This document shows positions 8,018 to 18,528 of a stretch of 41,731 nt of DNA, in pieces; positions within the stretch are counted from its first letter, which is position 1; each line of letters starts with the position of its first letter. Source of the stretch: a bacterium (GTDB lineage: Bacteria; Patescibacteriota; Minisyncoccia; Phycocordibacterales; UBA9973); assembly GCA_021831595.1 (NCBI GenBank), contig JAKBMK010000017.1, positions 1 through 41,731 of the forward strand. Direction: 5' to 3'. The notes under the pieces were generated by a model that did not search any database, was not told where the DNA came from, and was given only the letters and a program-made list of their open reading frames with translations. The translations under genes and the position numbers were made by a program.

Positions 8018-8482
8018 ATGTCTAAAAATACTGGTTTAACTTTAATAGAGATTTTAATGGCGATAAGTATCATTATTGTTATTTCAAGTCTTGCTCTTAT
8101 GAGTCTATCTTCTTTTAGAAGTCAGCAAGTTTTGAAAAGTACAACAGTTGATATTATGTCTATCTTGAACAAAGCCAAACAGAACACTCTTTCTTCTCTA
8201 AATTCCACAAATTATGGAGTACATTTTGAATCCGGCAGAGTAACTCTTTTTGTTGGGCCTACTTACTCACAAGGCATTGGGACAAATGAAGTAACTGTTT
8301 TTGATCAAGCTGTTGAAATACCAACAGTCGGAGGAATTAATGTAGGAGGGGGAAGTGATGTTGTTTTTGAACGTTTAACGGGAGAGACTCTTGGTGGTAC
8401 AATTGTAGTACAATTAAAATCAAATACATCTAAACAAAAAACTATAACAATAAATAAGACTGGAATAATTAGCTCAAATTAA
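8018..8482 (+). CDS. Type IV pilin-like minor pilin (GspH/FimT-like)
   Basis: A 154-residue prepilin. The N-terminus MSKNTG/LTLIEILMAISI is a type III signal: a short basic leader, cleavage after Gly6, Glu at mature position 5, then a hydrophobic helix to about residue 28. The C-terminal part is beta-rich, with GVHFESGRVTLFVG and GGTIVVQL, as in GspH/FimT-type minor pilins. It is the first of four consecutive pilin-type genes after pilC. It probably primes pilus assembly or forms part of the tip. The prepilin peptidase is not in this window. Confidence 0.85.
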   Translation: MSKNTGLTLIEILMAISIIIVISSLALMSLSSFRSQQVLKSTTVDIMSILNKAKQNTLSSLNSTNYGVHFESGRVTLFVGPTYSQGIGTNEVTVFDQAVEIPTVGGINVGGGSDVVFERLTGETLGGTIVVQLKSNTSKQKTITINKTGIISSN

Positions 8483-8483
8483 A

Positions 8484-8999
8484 ATGAAGAAAAATAAAAA
8501 TAAAAATTCAGGTTTCACTCTCATTGAAGTTCTGATTGCTTGCGCGATTATAACTGTCTCTATGTTTGCTCTTATGTCTACTGCGCAGAAGGGTTTGAGT
8601 TTATCTCGTGAAGCTCTTTTAATGTCTCAAGCTAATACTTTAATGGAGGAAGGAGCTGAAGCAGTTAAGTCCATTCGCGACAATAACTGGACCGATGTGT
8701 CGAATCTAAATTTAAACACAAATTACTATTTATATTTTAATACAAACACAAAGAACTGGAAGTTAGATACTAACAGCACAAGTCTTTTAGGGTATGAACC
8801 TACATATCCTGTCGATGGGGTTTTTAGTAGAAGTATTGTTGTTTCGTCAGTTGAGAGAGATGCAAATGATGACATCGTGGCTTCTGGTGGAACAGTAGAC
8901 ACAGGAACAAAAAAGATAACAGTTACAGTTTCTTGGACTTCAACCTCTGGTTTTAAATCTAAAAATTTATCTTTTTATATAAGTAATATTTTTAATTAA
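8484..8999 (+). CDS. Type IV pilin-like minor pilin (PilV/GspI-like)
   Basis: A 171-residue prepilin with the signal KNSG/FTLIEVLIACAII: cleavage after Gly10, Glu at mature position 5 and a hydrophobic helix. The body contains EGAEAVKSIRDNNW, a motif frequent in PilV-type minor pilins of CPR bacteria. It starts one base after the preceding pilin stop and its own stop overlaps the next start by one base (TAATG), indicating coupled translation. It is probably a subunit of the minor-pilin tip complex. Confidence 0.85.
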   Translation: MKKNKNKNSGFTLIEVLIACAIITVSMFALMSTAQKGLSLSREALLMSQANTLMEEGAEAVKSIRDNNWTDVSNLNLNTNYYLYFNTNTKNWKLDTNSTSLLGYEPTYPVDGVFSRSIVVSSVERDANDDIVASGGTVDTGTKKITVTVSWTSTSGFKSKNLSFYISNIFN

Positions 9000-9508
9000 T
9001 GAAAAACAAGAACAGAAAAACAAATAAAGGATTCTCCGTCATAGAAATAATAATATATCTAGCTATTTTTACTACAATCTCTGTTTTAGTTATTAATTCC
9101 TTTATAATTATCTTATCTTCTTTTTCTGTAATACGATCGAATCATAGTTTGTTTGATTCGGGAAGTATAGCAATGGAAAAGATTTCTAGAGAAATAAGGC
9201 AAGCAGATAGTATTGATATTGTTAATACAACAAATGAGATTTTGCAAATGAATAGCAAGGATAGTTCTTCAAATCCTGTTTCTGTTAAATTTGCCAAAGA
9301 AGACAATGCTTTAAACCTATATAGGAACGGGGCCTTAGTTGGGAACTTATTGGCTCCCAATATAAAATTAAATTCGATTGTATTCACAACATTTTTTACA
9401 ACAAAGAGCGAGGGGGTAAAAATAAAAATGAATATAAATGATACTAGGAATAAAACAGAAAAAACAGAGAATTTTTATAACACTATTATTTTAAGAGGTG
9501 GGTATTAA
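8999..9508 (+). CDS. Type IV pilin-like minor pilin (PilW/GspJ-like)
   Basis: A 169-residue prepilin with the signal TNKG/FSVIEIIIYLAIF: cleavage after Gly11, Glu at mature position 5, and a hydrophobic helix ending near residue 40. The stretch SIAMEKISREIRQADSI resembles the region after the helix in PilW/GspJ proteins. The rest is beta-rich and Asn/Lys-rich. It overlaps the upstream pilin by one base and is followed 34 bases later by the PilX-like gene, matching the H-I-J-K order of pseudopilin operons. Confidence 0.84.
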   Translation: MKNKNRKTNKGFSVIEIIIYLAIFTTISVLVINSFIIILSSFSVIRSNHSLFDSGSIAMEKISREIRQADSIDIVNTTNEILQMNSKDSSSNPVSVKFAKEDNALNLYRNGALVGNLLAPNIKLNSIVFTTFFTTKSEGVKIKMNINDTRNKTEKTENFYNTIILRGGY

Positions 9509-9542
9509 AACTATATTCAGATTTTAACTTTTAAAAGTACAA

Positions 9543-11276
9543 ATGAAATATTATAAAAATAAAATTAAAACAAATGGTGGGGCTGCGATGATGATACTTA
9601 TAGTATTCTTTGTTCTTATTAGCCTTGCTATTTTATCTGGAATAGTGACACCAACAGTGAGAGAATTTAAAATTGTAGCGGATAACTTCAAGTCAAAACA
9701 AACCTACTTCTTGGCTGAGTCAGGGGTAGAAGATGTTTTGTATAGAATGAGAAATGGTAAACAGACAAGCACAGAAGAAACTTTAGTTCTTGGTGGCTCA
9801 GAAACAACAACAACTGTTGAAACGCTTCCTGGGAACAAGAGACAACTATCTTCCTTGGCTAATACTGGGGGTATTCAAAGAAAGGTAAATGTAGTATTAG
9901 GAACTGGAGTTGGCGCTGCTTTCAGTTATGGTGTTCAGGTTGGTTCTGGAGGTTTCATTATGGATAATGGTTCAGAAATTGTTGGCAGTGTTTACTCCAA
10001 TGGAACAATCTCTGGCTCAGGAATAATAACAGGTAGTGCAACTTCGGCAAATTCACCAGCTCTCACATCAAATCAAACCAATGGTATAGGAGACCCAGAG
10101 TATGACATAATTTTTGGTGATGATAATTCTAGACAAGATTATTCGCAAAGTTTTCAAGTTAGTGAAACTGGTGTTTTGAATAAAATTCAGTTAAAAATTA
10201 AAAAAATTGGTTCGCCTACAAGTTTAATCTTAAAAATAATGACCGATTCTAGTGGCAAACCAAGTACAACCGTCTTAACGTCTGCGACGATAGACAACAG
10301 TCTGATTTCAACAAACTATGGGTGGGTAGATGTACCTCTTACCAGCCACATACAACTTTCTTCTGGGACCACATATTGGTTTGTTTTGGATTCAGGGACT
10401 TCAAATACTAAATATTATAAGGTTGGAGCAAATAATAATGGTTATGCGAATGGAGTCAGCAAGATAGGTACATCGGTTGGTGTTTGGAATAACACAAGTC
10501 CTGCAAATCTTGACTCTTTTTTCAGTGTTTATCTTGGTGGGGTGACTGGTTCTATCACTGGTGTGACGGTTGGAACAGGATCTATAGGAAATACTTATGC
10601 TCACACCGTTACAAATGCAACAATAAGAGGGACAAATTATTGCCAAACAGGTAGTAATAATAACAAAACTTGCGACACAAGTAGAGTAGATCCCGTCCAG
10701 CTTCCTATGCCAATCTCAGAGCAGAATATTTTAGACTGGAAAGATGCAGCAGCGGCAGGAGGTACTATAACAGGGGATTATACTGTGCCTTCTAATATTA
10801 ATCTCGGTCCTAAAAAAATAACAGGGAATTTAACCTTAAATAATAATAGGACCCTGACTATGGATGGCACAATCTGGGTTCAAGGGAATCTCCTTATTGA
10901 TAATGGTAGTACGTTAAAACTTAATTCAAATTATGGAACTTCAGAGGGAGTTATCATTGTAGATGGTACAATTAGTATAAATAATAATAGTACTTTTCAA
11001 GGTTCAGGAGCCACTGGTAGCTATATGATGGCTCTGACTACATCTTCGTCAACTTCAGCTATTAATTTAAGTAATAATGCTGGAGCTGTCGCCCTATATG
11101 CCGCAAACGGGACTATTAATGTAAATAATAATGGTACAGCTATATCTCTAACAGGGTATTATATTCACCTTAATAATAATGCAGTAATTACTTATGAAGA
11201 AGGACTTGCAAATGCTAACTTTGTAAGTGGCCCGTCGGGTACTTGGAATGTGAATAGCTGGAATGAAACCGAATAG
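9543..11276 (+). CDS. Large PilX/GspK-like pilus protein with beta-helical C-terminal region
   Basis: A 577-residue protein whose N-terminus NGGAAMMILIVFFVLISLA is the PilX-type variant of a pilin helix, lacking the Glu at position 5. It is followed by YFLAESGVEDVLYRMRNGK, typical of PilX N-terminal regions. Residues about 190-330 form a beta-sandwich-like insert (SQSFQVSETGVLNKIQLKI; TYWFVLDSGTSNTKYYKV) like choice-of-anchor domains. Residues about 400-560 are Asn-rich short strands (NLTLNNNRTLTMDG, ISINNNSTFQGSG) suggesting a bactofilin-like or right-handed beta-helix stack. It ends the pilus operon. Its size suggests an adhesive tip subunit, which is inference. Confidence 0.75.
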   Translation: MKYYKNKIKTNGGAAMMILIVFFVLISLAILSGIVTPTVREFKIVADNFKSKQTYFLAESGVEDVLYRMRNGKQTSTEETLVLGGSETTTTVETLPGNKRQLSSLANTGGIQRKVNVVLGTGVGAAFSYGVQVGSGGFIMDNGSEIVGSVYSNGTISGSGIITGSATSANSPALTSNQTNGIGDPEYDIIFGDDNSRQDYSQSFQVSETGVLNKIQLKIKKIGSPTSLILKIMTDSSGKPSTTVLTSATIDNSLISTNYGWVDVPLTSHIQLSSGTTYWFVLDSGTSNTKYYKVGANNNGYANGVSKIGTSVGVWNNTSPANLDSFFSVYLGGVTGSITGVTVGTGSIGNTYAHTVTNATIRGTNYCQTGSNNNKTCDTSRVDPVQLPMPISEQNILDWKDAAAAGGTITGDYTVPSNINLGPKKITGNLTLNNNRTLTMDGTIWVQGNLLIDNGSTLKLNSNYGTSEGVIIVDGTISINNNSTFQGSGATGSYMMALTTSSSTSAINLSNNAGAVALYAANGTINVNNNGTAISLTGYYIHLNNNAVITYEEGLANANFVSGPSGTWNVNSWNETE

Positions 11277-11300
11277 AATGCCACAAATAGACTATTTTTA

Positions 11301-11309
11301 TGATATAAT
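11301..11309 (+). promoter_or_regulatory. Extended -10 promoter of tpiA
   Basis: TGATATAAT is a perfect TGn-TATAAT (hexamer 11304-11309) ending 6 bases before the tpiA ATG at 11316. The expected start point is the A of ATG, giving a leaderless mRNA. Confidence 0.65.
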
Positions 11310-11315
11310 GAAGGA

Positions 11316-12083
11316 ATGAAGGACTTAAATAAGCTTATAATTGCTAATTGGAAGATGAATCCGCAAACCAAAAAGGATGCGGAAATTGTTTTTAGTAAAA
11401 TTGCTAGTTTTTTAAAAAATAAGAAAAGGGTAGATGTCGTCATTTGTCCTCCTTTCCCATTCCTTTTTATAAAAGACAAAATTAAGAATAAAATTCTTCA
11501 TCTAGGATCTCAAGATGTATTTTTTGAGAAAGAAGGTTCTTATACAGGAGAAGTCTCAGCTTCAATGCTTAAGAATTTTGGAACGGAGTTTGTTATTGTT
11601 GGACATTCTGAGAGGAGGGATCTTGGTGAGACAAACCAAAATATAAATAAAAAGATCTTATCTTCTCTTCAAGCCAAAATCAATCCCATTTTTTGTGTTG
11701 GTGAGAAGAAGAGAGATGTAAATGGCTTCTATCTATCTTTTATAAAAGAGCAATTGCATTTTGGTTTAGAGGGAGTAGCAAAAGCTCAGATGAAGAATGT
11801 CGTGATAGCTTATGAACCGGTATGGGCGATAGGTAGTAATGCTCTGAGAGAGGCAACCCCGGTTGAATTTATGGAAATGAAAATTTTTATAAAGAAAGTT
11901 GTTGCTGATCTCTATGATATGAAGACTGCCAATGATATAAGAATAATTTATGGAGGGTCTGTTAATCCACTCAATGCCCTATCTTTCTTGAAAGAAGGTG
12001 AAGCTGATGGATTACTTGTAGGTAGAGATAGTCTCAATGTGAAGAAGTTTAGTCAGATTATTAATTTATCTGTCGCGCTTTAG
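11316..12083 (+). CDS. tpiA: Triosephosphate isomerase
   Basis: A 255-residue enzyme interconverting dihydroxyacetone phosphate and glyceraldehyde 3-phosphate. All key motifs are present: NWKMN (residues 11-15, catalytic Lys13), VGHSERR (catalytic His near 96), AYEPVWAIG (catalytic Glu near 167, with the following loop reading GSNALREATP) and YGGSVN near the C-terminus. Length is normal. It precedes pgk by 46 bases, forming a lower-glycolysis pair. A hairpin spanning the stop codon may attenuate transcription into pgk. Confidence 0.96.
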   Translation: MKDLNKLIIANWKMNPQTKKDAEIVFSKIASFLKNKKRVDVVICPPFPFLFIKDKIKNKILHLGSQDVFFEKEGSYTGEVSASMLKNFGTEFVIVGHSERRDLGETNQNINKKILSSLQAKINPIFCVGEKKRDVNGFYLSFIKEQLHFGLEGVAKAQMKNVVIAYEPVWAIGSNALREATPVEFMEMKIFIKKVVADLYDMKTANDIRIIYGGSVNPLNALSFLKEGEADGLLVGRDSLNVKKFSQIINLSVAL

Positions 12084-12100
12084 TTGTCGGTTGCGCGACA
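12071..12100 (+). terminator. Hairpin spanning the tpiA stop codon, possible attenuator
   Basis: TGTCGCGC (12071-12078) pairs with GCGCGACA (12093-12100); the loop holds the tpiA stop codon, and TAATTTTCG follows. The U-run is weak, so partial termination between tpiA and pgk is more likely than full termination. Confidence 0.45.
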
Positions 12101-12129
12101 TAATTTTCGAAAAAATTAAGAATTAAAAT

Positions 12130-13251
12130 ATGAAATCGATCAAAGATATAGAGAACTTGAAAGGGAAACGTGTATTAGTCAGAGTGGATTTTAATGTTCC
12201 TATTGTGGACGATAAGATTGTTGATGACTTTCGTATTAAAGCAGCCATTCCGACTATAGAATATTTGAAAAAGAAGGGAGCGATAGTTATACTCCTTGCT
12301 CATATAGGAGACGATGGATCCAAAAGTTTGAAGACAGTATCAGTGCGACTCAAGAAATTTGTACCCAATCTTCATTTTGTAGAAAGCGCTTTATTCTCTG
12401 ATGAGACAAAAAAGATTTTGAATAATTTAAAGGGTGGGGATGTTGTGCTTCTCGAGAACATTCGTCGCGAGCCGGGAGAGAAGACCAATTCACCTTCATT
12501 TGCAAGGGGATTATCTCGCTTCGGCGATATATATGTAAACGATGCTTTCTCTGTCTCACACAGGGTCCACGCTACTGTTGTAGGAATTACAAAACATCTG
12601 CCTAGCTATGCGGGGCTTCAAATGTTTGATGAAGTCAGCCACTTATCAAAAGCTTTTGACCCCAAGCATCCGTTTTTATTTATTTTGGGTGGAGCAAAAT
12701 TTGAGACAAAGATACCTTTAGTTAAAAAGTTTCTTCGTGATGCAGATCATGTTTTTATTGGTGGAGCGATTGCCAATGATTTCTTCAGAGGTAAAGGTTA
12801 TGAAGTTGGTACTTCTTTGGTGGGAGAGAACAGTACAGGAATTAAACCATTTTTGAAAAGCAAGAATTTGGTTCTACCAATTGATGTAGTAGCAGTGAAG
12901 GGTAATACTCGTAGAAACATAAAACCAAACGAAGTAATGGTAGATGAAAATATTTTAGATATTGGGAAGGACTCAGTCGCTCTTCTTGGTGGCTTAATAG
13001 AAAAAGCAGGTTTTATTCTCTGGAATGGCCCACTTGGGAAATACGAGACTGGCTTTGGAGGATCAACAGAAAGTATTCTTAAACTTATTTCCAAAAGCAA
13101 AGCTATGAGTATTGTGGGTGGAGGGGATACCGTCTCGCTTATTACAAAATTGAAATTAGGAGATAAGATTGGTTTTGTCTCTACTGGCGGAGGTGCAACA
13201 CTTGATTTTCTTGCGAAAGGTACTCTACCTGGAATCAAGGCTTTGAAATAA
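12130..13251 (+). CDS. pgk: Phosphoglycerate kinase
   Basis: A 373-residue glycolytic kinase producing ATP from 1,3-bisphosphoglycerate. Motifs seen are RVDFNVP (about residues 22-28), ENIRREPGE, NDAFSVSHRVHAT, GGAKFETKIPL, WNGPLGKYE, VGGGDTV and STGGGATLDFL. It is slightly shorter than the usual 385-415 residues. The loop that normally reads SHLGRP is AHIGDDG here: the His is kept but the substrate-binding Arg position is replaced by Asp. All other visible substrate arginines (RVDFNVP region, ENIRR, SHRVH) are present. No Shine-Dalgarno sequence precedes the ATG; the upstream bases are A-rich. Confidence 0.95.
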   Translation: MKSIKDIENLKGKRVLVRVDFNVPIVDDKIVDDFRIKAAIPTIEYLKKKGAIVILLAHIGDDGSKSLKTVSVRLKKFVPNLHFVESALFSDETKKILNNLKGGDVVLLENIRREPGEKTNSPSFARGLSRFGDIYVNDAFSVSHRVHATVVGITKHLPSYAGLQMFDEVSHLSKAFDPKHPFLFILGGAKFETKIPLVKKFLRDADHVFIGGAIANDFFRGKGYEVGTSLVGENSTGIKPFLKSKNLVLPIDVVAVKGNTRRNIKPNEVMVDENILDIGKDSVALLGGLIEKAGFILWNGPLGKYETGFGGSTESILKLISKSKAMSIVGGGDTVSLITKLKLGDKIGFVSTGGGATLDFLAKGTLPGIKALK

Positions 13252-13257
13252 AATTAT

Positions 13258-13263
13258 TATAAT
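13258..13263 (+). promoter_or_regulatory. Possible -10 element before recJ
   Basis: TATAAT ends 4 bases before the recJ ATG at 13268. The distance is shorter than in the other leaderless candidates, so this is a weaker call. Confidence 0.35.
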
Positions 13264-13267
13264 TTGT

Positions 13268-15376
<2,109 letters not shown>

Positions 15377-15384
<8 letters not shown>

Positions 15385-15483
15385 CAGATATTGAAATTTT
15401 ACGAGTAGGTGTGGGCGCGCCGGAGCGGAACGAAGTGGAGCGGAGAGGGATAAGCGAGTAAAATTTTAATGTCTGCTAGCTTT
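15377..15483 (+). repeat. Long palindromic element between rnhA and comEC
   Basis: Arms 15377-15402 and 15458-15483 are complementary over 26 bp with two positions that form G-U wobbles, and the left arm contains the rnhA stop codon. The 55-bp interior is GC-rich (GGGCGCGCC) and carries GGAACGAAGTGGA (15427-15439), shared with the palindrome at 40048-40108. It probably folds in the transcript as a 3'-end structure. There is no U-run, so a classical terminator is not certain. Confidence 0.8.
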
Positions 15484-15499
15484 AAATGAGATATATCTT

Positions 15500-16789
15500 A
15501 TGTCTAAAAAAGAAATTAGTTTAATAATCGCATTAATTATCATTGCATTAGTGCGATTTTTCTTTTTTATACCGAAAGCACCGGACTATAGTAATGCAGT
15601 AGGGAAGAGTGTAGAATTCACAGGTGTTGTGAATGAAGATCCAGACATAAGATTAAAGAATAAGCATTTGAATATAAAATTAGATAATCAAGAAACAAAT
15701 ATCTTAGTATTTGTGGGAAGGGGAGAAGAAGTAAATTATGGTGACAAAGTAAAAGTCAAAGGCATACTTGAAGTGCCAGAGAATTTTACAACTAATACAG
15801 GTAAAGAATTTAATTACAAAAGATACCTGAAAAATAAAGACATATACTACTTGATCAAAAGTGCTGACATTGAGATTGTTTTTAGTGGTAATGGTAGCAA
15901 AATAAAAAATTTACTTTATAAACTTCGCAATGCTTTTATCCAAAATATAAATAAAGTTATCCCTATGCCAGAGAGCGACTTGGCAAACGGTCTTATTCTA
16001 GGAGTTAGAGGAGGTTTTGATGAGGATACACAGCAGAATTTTATAGATACCGGAACTATCCACATCATTGCTTTATCTGGATACAACGTTTCTATCGTCG
16101 CCAATAATGTGATGAAAGTTTTTGGTTTAATATTTTCTACAACCATCTCTATAATACTAGGAGCGATAGTTATTCTAATGTTCATCATTATGACGGGAGC
16201 TTCGGCGACGGCGATCAGAGCGGGGATAATGGCCTCCATTATGCTTTTGGGTCGTATGACAGATAGAAAGTATGTAGCGGGAAGAGCTTTAGTTGTCGCA
16301 GGGCTTTTAATGATTGCTTATGATGGAAGAGTTCTCTCTGATATGTCTTTCCAATTATCATTTGTCGCTACTGGGGGAGTTTTATTTGTGACGCCGAAAG
16401 TTATAAATTGGTTTAGATTTCTACCTCTTCGCTATGGAATCAGAGAAATGGTGGCTTCAACTGTCGCTGCTACCATTTCAGTTTTACCTATATTGTTGTA
16501 TCTAACTGGCGTGTTGTCTCTCGTCTCATTGCCAGCAAATTTCTTGATACTACTTATCATCCCGATCGTTATGCTTCTTATATTTATAACAGGAATTTTT
16601 GGATTTATATGGTTACCACTTTCTATTCTCTCTGGATATGTCACATATCTTTTGCTTTTGTATATGCTCTCGGTTATTCATTTCTTTGGATCACTCTCAT
16701 TCGCTAGTGTTTCCATACAATCTTTTCCACTCGTTCTAACAATTTTAATTTACGGATTTTTATCATACTGGGTATTTAAAAAATCGTAA
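15500..16789 (+). CDS. comEC: ComEC/Rec2-type DNA-uptake channel protein, lacking the nuclease domain
   Basis: A 429-residue polytopic membrane protein. Residues 1-30 include a membrane segment and residues about 30-130 an OB-like DUF4131 region (VEFTGVVNEDPDI; YGDKVKVKGILEVPENF). Residues about 150-425 match the Competence domain that forms the single-stranded DNA channel, with NGLILGVRGGF, IIALSGYNVSIV, SATAIRAGIMASI and SDMSFQLSFVATGGV. The usual C-terminal metallo-beta-lactamase domain is absent and is encoded separately at 17656-18528 beyond an inverted sod gene. Context with pilB/pilC, recJ and rnhA supports natural DNA uptake. The frame ends cleanly; it is a split rather than a frameshift. 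Confidence 0.9.
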   Translation: MSKKEISLIIALIIIALVRFFFFIPKAPDYSNAVGKSVEFTGVVNEDPDIRLKNKHLNIKLDNQETNILVFVGRGEEVNYGDKVKVKGILEVPENFTTNTGKEFNYKRYLKNKDIYYLIKSADIEIVFSGNGSKIKNLLYKLRNAFIQNINKVIPMPESDLANGLILGVRGGFDEDTQQNFIDTGTIHIIALSGYNVSIVANNVMKVFGLIFSTTISIILGAIVILMFIIMTGASATAIRAGIMASIMLLGRMTDRKYVAGRALVVAGLLMIAYDGRVLSDMSFQLSFVATGGVLFVTPKVINWFRFLPLRYGIREMVASTVAATISVLPILLYLTGVLSLVSLPANFLILLIIPIVMLLIFITGIFGFIWLPLSILSGYVTYLLLLYMLSVIHFFGSLSFASVSIQSFPLVLTILIYGFLSYWVFKKS

Positions 16790-16790
16790 C

Positions 16791-16889
16791 AAAATAGTCT
16801 CTGAAAAAAGCCTCACGCAGGCCGACGGGCCGAGTGCGAGCAAAAAACTCAGCAGAGTTTTATTGTGTGGTTTTTGAAGAGAGCTATTT
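16791..16889 (+). repeat. 99-nt structured element, copy A
   Basis: It begins directly after the comEC stop. The outer stem pairs AAATAG and TCTCT (16792-16802) with AGAGA and CTATTT (16878-16889), continuing through A/T tracts to CAC (16814-16816) with GTG (16865-16867). Inside are a GGCC-GACG-GGCC hairpin flanked by CGCA/TGCG and an AAACTC-AGCA-GAGTTT hairpin. It is 93/99 identical to copy B (18522-18620), and the six differences form three compensatory pairs. It lies between convergent genes. Confidence 0.88.
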
Positions 16890-16900
16890 GTGAAGATTTT

Positions 16901-17494
16901 TTAAAATATTGAATTAAAATTTTCTTCTATTACCTCCCAATTTAGATTTGCAAAAAATGCTTCAATATATTTTTTCTTTTCTGCTGGAACATAGTCGAGA
17001 TAGTATGAGTGCTCCCACATATCGAGAGCAAGCACGATAGACGCTCCTGCTAGGTGTCCGATGTGTTGTTCATCTAGCCAAGAGATTATCAACTTATTAC
17101 TATGCTTGTCGAAATAAAGCATTGACCATCCGATACCACGAGTCATAGCGACGAATTTGAAATGCTCAAGGAACGTTTCAAACGAACCCCAATCTTCAAT
17201 TATCTTTTTATATAATTCCCCTTCTTTATTTATTTCTTTACTTCCTAGAGAAAGGGAAGAGAAGTAGTACTCATGATTGCGCATACCACCGAATTCAAAG
17301 CCAAGTCTTCTTTGTGTTTCAGCTAATATATATGCATTTTTCTCTGGATCACTTTTTAATTCTTGTAATTTATTAAAGATTACATTTGCATTGTTCACAT
17401 ATCCTTTATAAAGTTTCAAATGCTCTTCTATAGTTTTACTACTTATACCCTTAAGTTCACCTATATTAAATTCTTTTACTTTAAATGTTTCCAT
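16901..17494 (-). CDS. Fe/Mn-family superoxide dismutase
   Basis: A 197-residue enzyme on the minus strand that converts superoxide to oxygen and peroxide. The ligand regions are visible: His in TIEEHLKLYKGYVNNAN near residue 25, His in GGMRNHEYYF near 80, and Asp and His in LDMWEHSYYLDY near 160. The first helix has EHLKLYKGYV where E. coli SodB has YHYGKHHQTYV, one residue shorter, as in a divergent SOD subgroup. Metal preference cannot be told. It sits inverted between the two halves of ComEC, between element A and an inverted repeat that begins at its start codon. Transfer or insertion into a comEC locus is plausible. Confidence 0.9.
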   Translation of the reverse strand: METFKVKEFNIGELKGISSKTIEEHLKLYKGYVNNANVIFNKLQELKSDPEKNAYILAETQRRLGFEFGGMRNHEYYFSSLSLGSKEINKEGELYKKIIEDWGSFETFLEHFKFVAMTRGIGWSMLYFDKHSNKLIISWLDEQHIGHLAGASIVLALDMWEHSYYLDYVPAEKKKYIEAFFANLNWEVIEENFNSIF

Positions 17495-17611
17495 CCCGTA
17501 TGAAATAGGACGCGAACTTATATATAAATATAATTAACAATCCTACTTTTAAATTAAACTAATAAATAATTTCCAAACCCATACTTATTCGCGTTCGCGA
17601 TTTCATACGGG
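17495..17611 (+). repeat. Inverted repeat in the divergent sod/comEC-nuclease promoter region
   Basis: CCCGTATGAAAT (17495-17506) plus CGCGAAC (17511-17517) is mirrored by GTTCGCG (17593-17599) plus ATTTCATACGGG (17600-17611). A 4-base AGGA bulge is present only in the left arm. The 75-bp centre is AT-rich and probably contains divergent promoters. The left arm abuts the sod start codon. It could be an operator pair or a palindromic element of the same kind as its neighbours. Confidence 0.75.
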
Positions 17612-17655
17612 ATAATGTTAATATATAAAGTATAGCATGTGCTTGCTATATAGCT

Positions 17656-18528
17656 ATGATAAATAGAATTAGAAAATACATACCATATTTACTCATTATT
17701 ATTCTTGCTATTTTCACTCTCAGTGTCTGGTTTTTAGTTTTAAATCATAAGGATAATAAATATTTAAAAGTTGCATTTCTAGATGTTGGGCAAGGGGATT
17801 CAATATATATAGAAGCTCCAAATGGTAGACAGATGCTCGTTGATGGTGGTCCTGATGCGACAGTTCTCTCGCGACTTTCAAAGGTCATGCCTTTCGCTGA
17901 CAGATCGATAGATATGATCGTAGCGACGCACCCTGATTTGGATCATATAGGTGGATTTCCTGTTCTTCTTGATAATTATAAAGTTGGGAATATTCTCGAG
18001 AATGGTTTTAAATCAGATTCAAAAATTTATTCTAGTCTAGAAGAAAAAGTTGCAAAGAAAAAAATAAATAAAATAATTGCGAGACGAGGCATGCATATTG
18101 TGCTAGATGATAAGCGAAATATTTATTTTGATATTTTGTTTCCAGATAGAGATGTGAATACTTTAGAAAGCAACGAGGGTTCGATAGTAGGGAAGCTTGT
18201 GTATGGAGGTGAATCTTTTATGCTGACAGGAGATGCAAGTTTGTATACAGAGAACCTGATAGAATGGAATGAAAATGACAATACTCTCCATTCAAATGTT
18301 TTAAAGCTTGGGCATCATGGGTCTCGAACTTCGTCGAGTATTCTGTGGCTTAAGAAAGTTCATCCTGAGGTTGCAATTATTTCCGTAGACAAAGGGAACA
18401 AATATGGACACCCACATAAAGAATTACTCGACAGACTTTCATCTCTCCATATTCCATTTTTAAGTACGGCAGACTTAGGGAATATAGTTTTTGAAAGTGA
18501 TGGGTATAAATTAATCGAAATAAAATAG
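17656..18528 (+). CDS. ComEC-type metallo-beta-lactamase domain protein, membrane-anchored
   Basis: A 290-residue protein with an N-terminal membrane anchor (about residues 10-30) and an extracytoplasmic metallo-beta-lactamase fold. The order of motifs is that of the ComEC C-terminal domain: FLDVGQGDSIYIE, LVDGGPD, ATHPDLDHIGG (metal-binding HXDXDH, residues about 91-97), FMLTGDAS, LKLGHHGSRTSS and YGHPHKE. In other bacteria this domain is fused to the ComEC channel and is thought to degrade the non-transported strand. Here it is a separate gene, 1.1 kb away, beyond an inverted sod gene. Its stop codon lies inside element B. A general extracellular nuclease or phosphodiesterase role is the alternative. 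Confidence 0.88.
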   Translation: MINRIRKYIPYLLIIILAIFTLSVWFLVLNHKDNKYLKVAFLDVGQGDSIYIEAPNGRQMLVDGGPDATVLSRLSKVMPFADRSIDMIVATHPDLDHIGGFPVLLDNYKVGNILENGFKSDSKIYSSLEEKVAKKKINKIIARRGMHIVLDDKRNIYFDILFPDRDVNTLESNEGSIVGKLVYGGESFMLTGDASLYTENLIEWNENDNTLHSNVLKLGHHGSRTSSSILWLKKVHPEVAIISVDKGNKYGHPHKELLDRLSSLHIPFLSTADLGNIVFESDGYKLIEIK

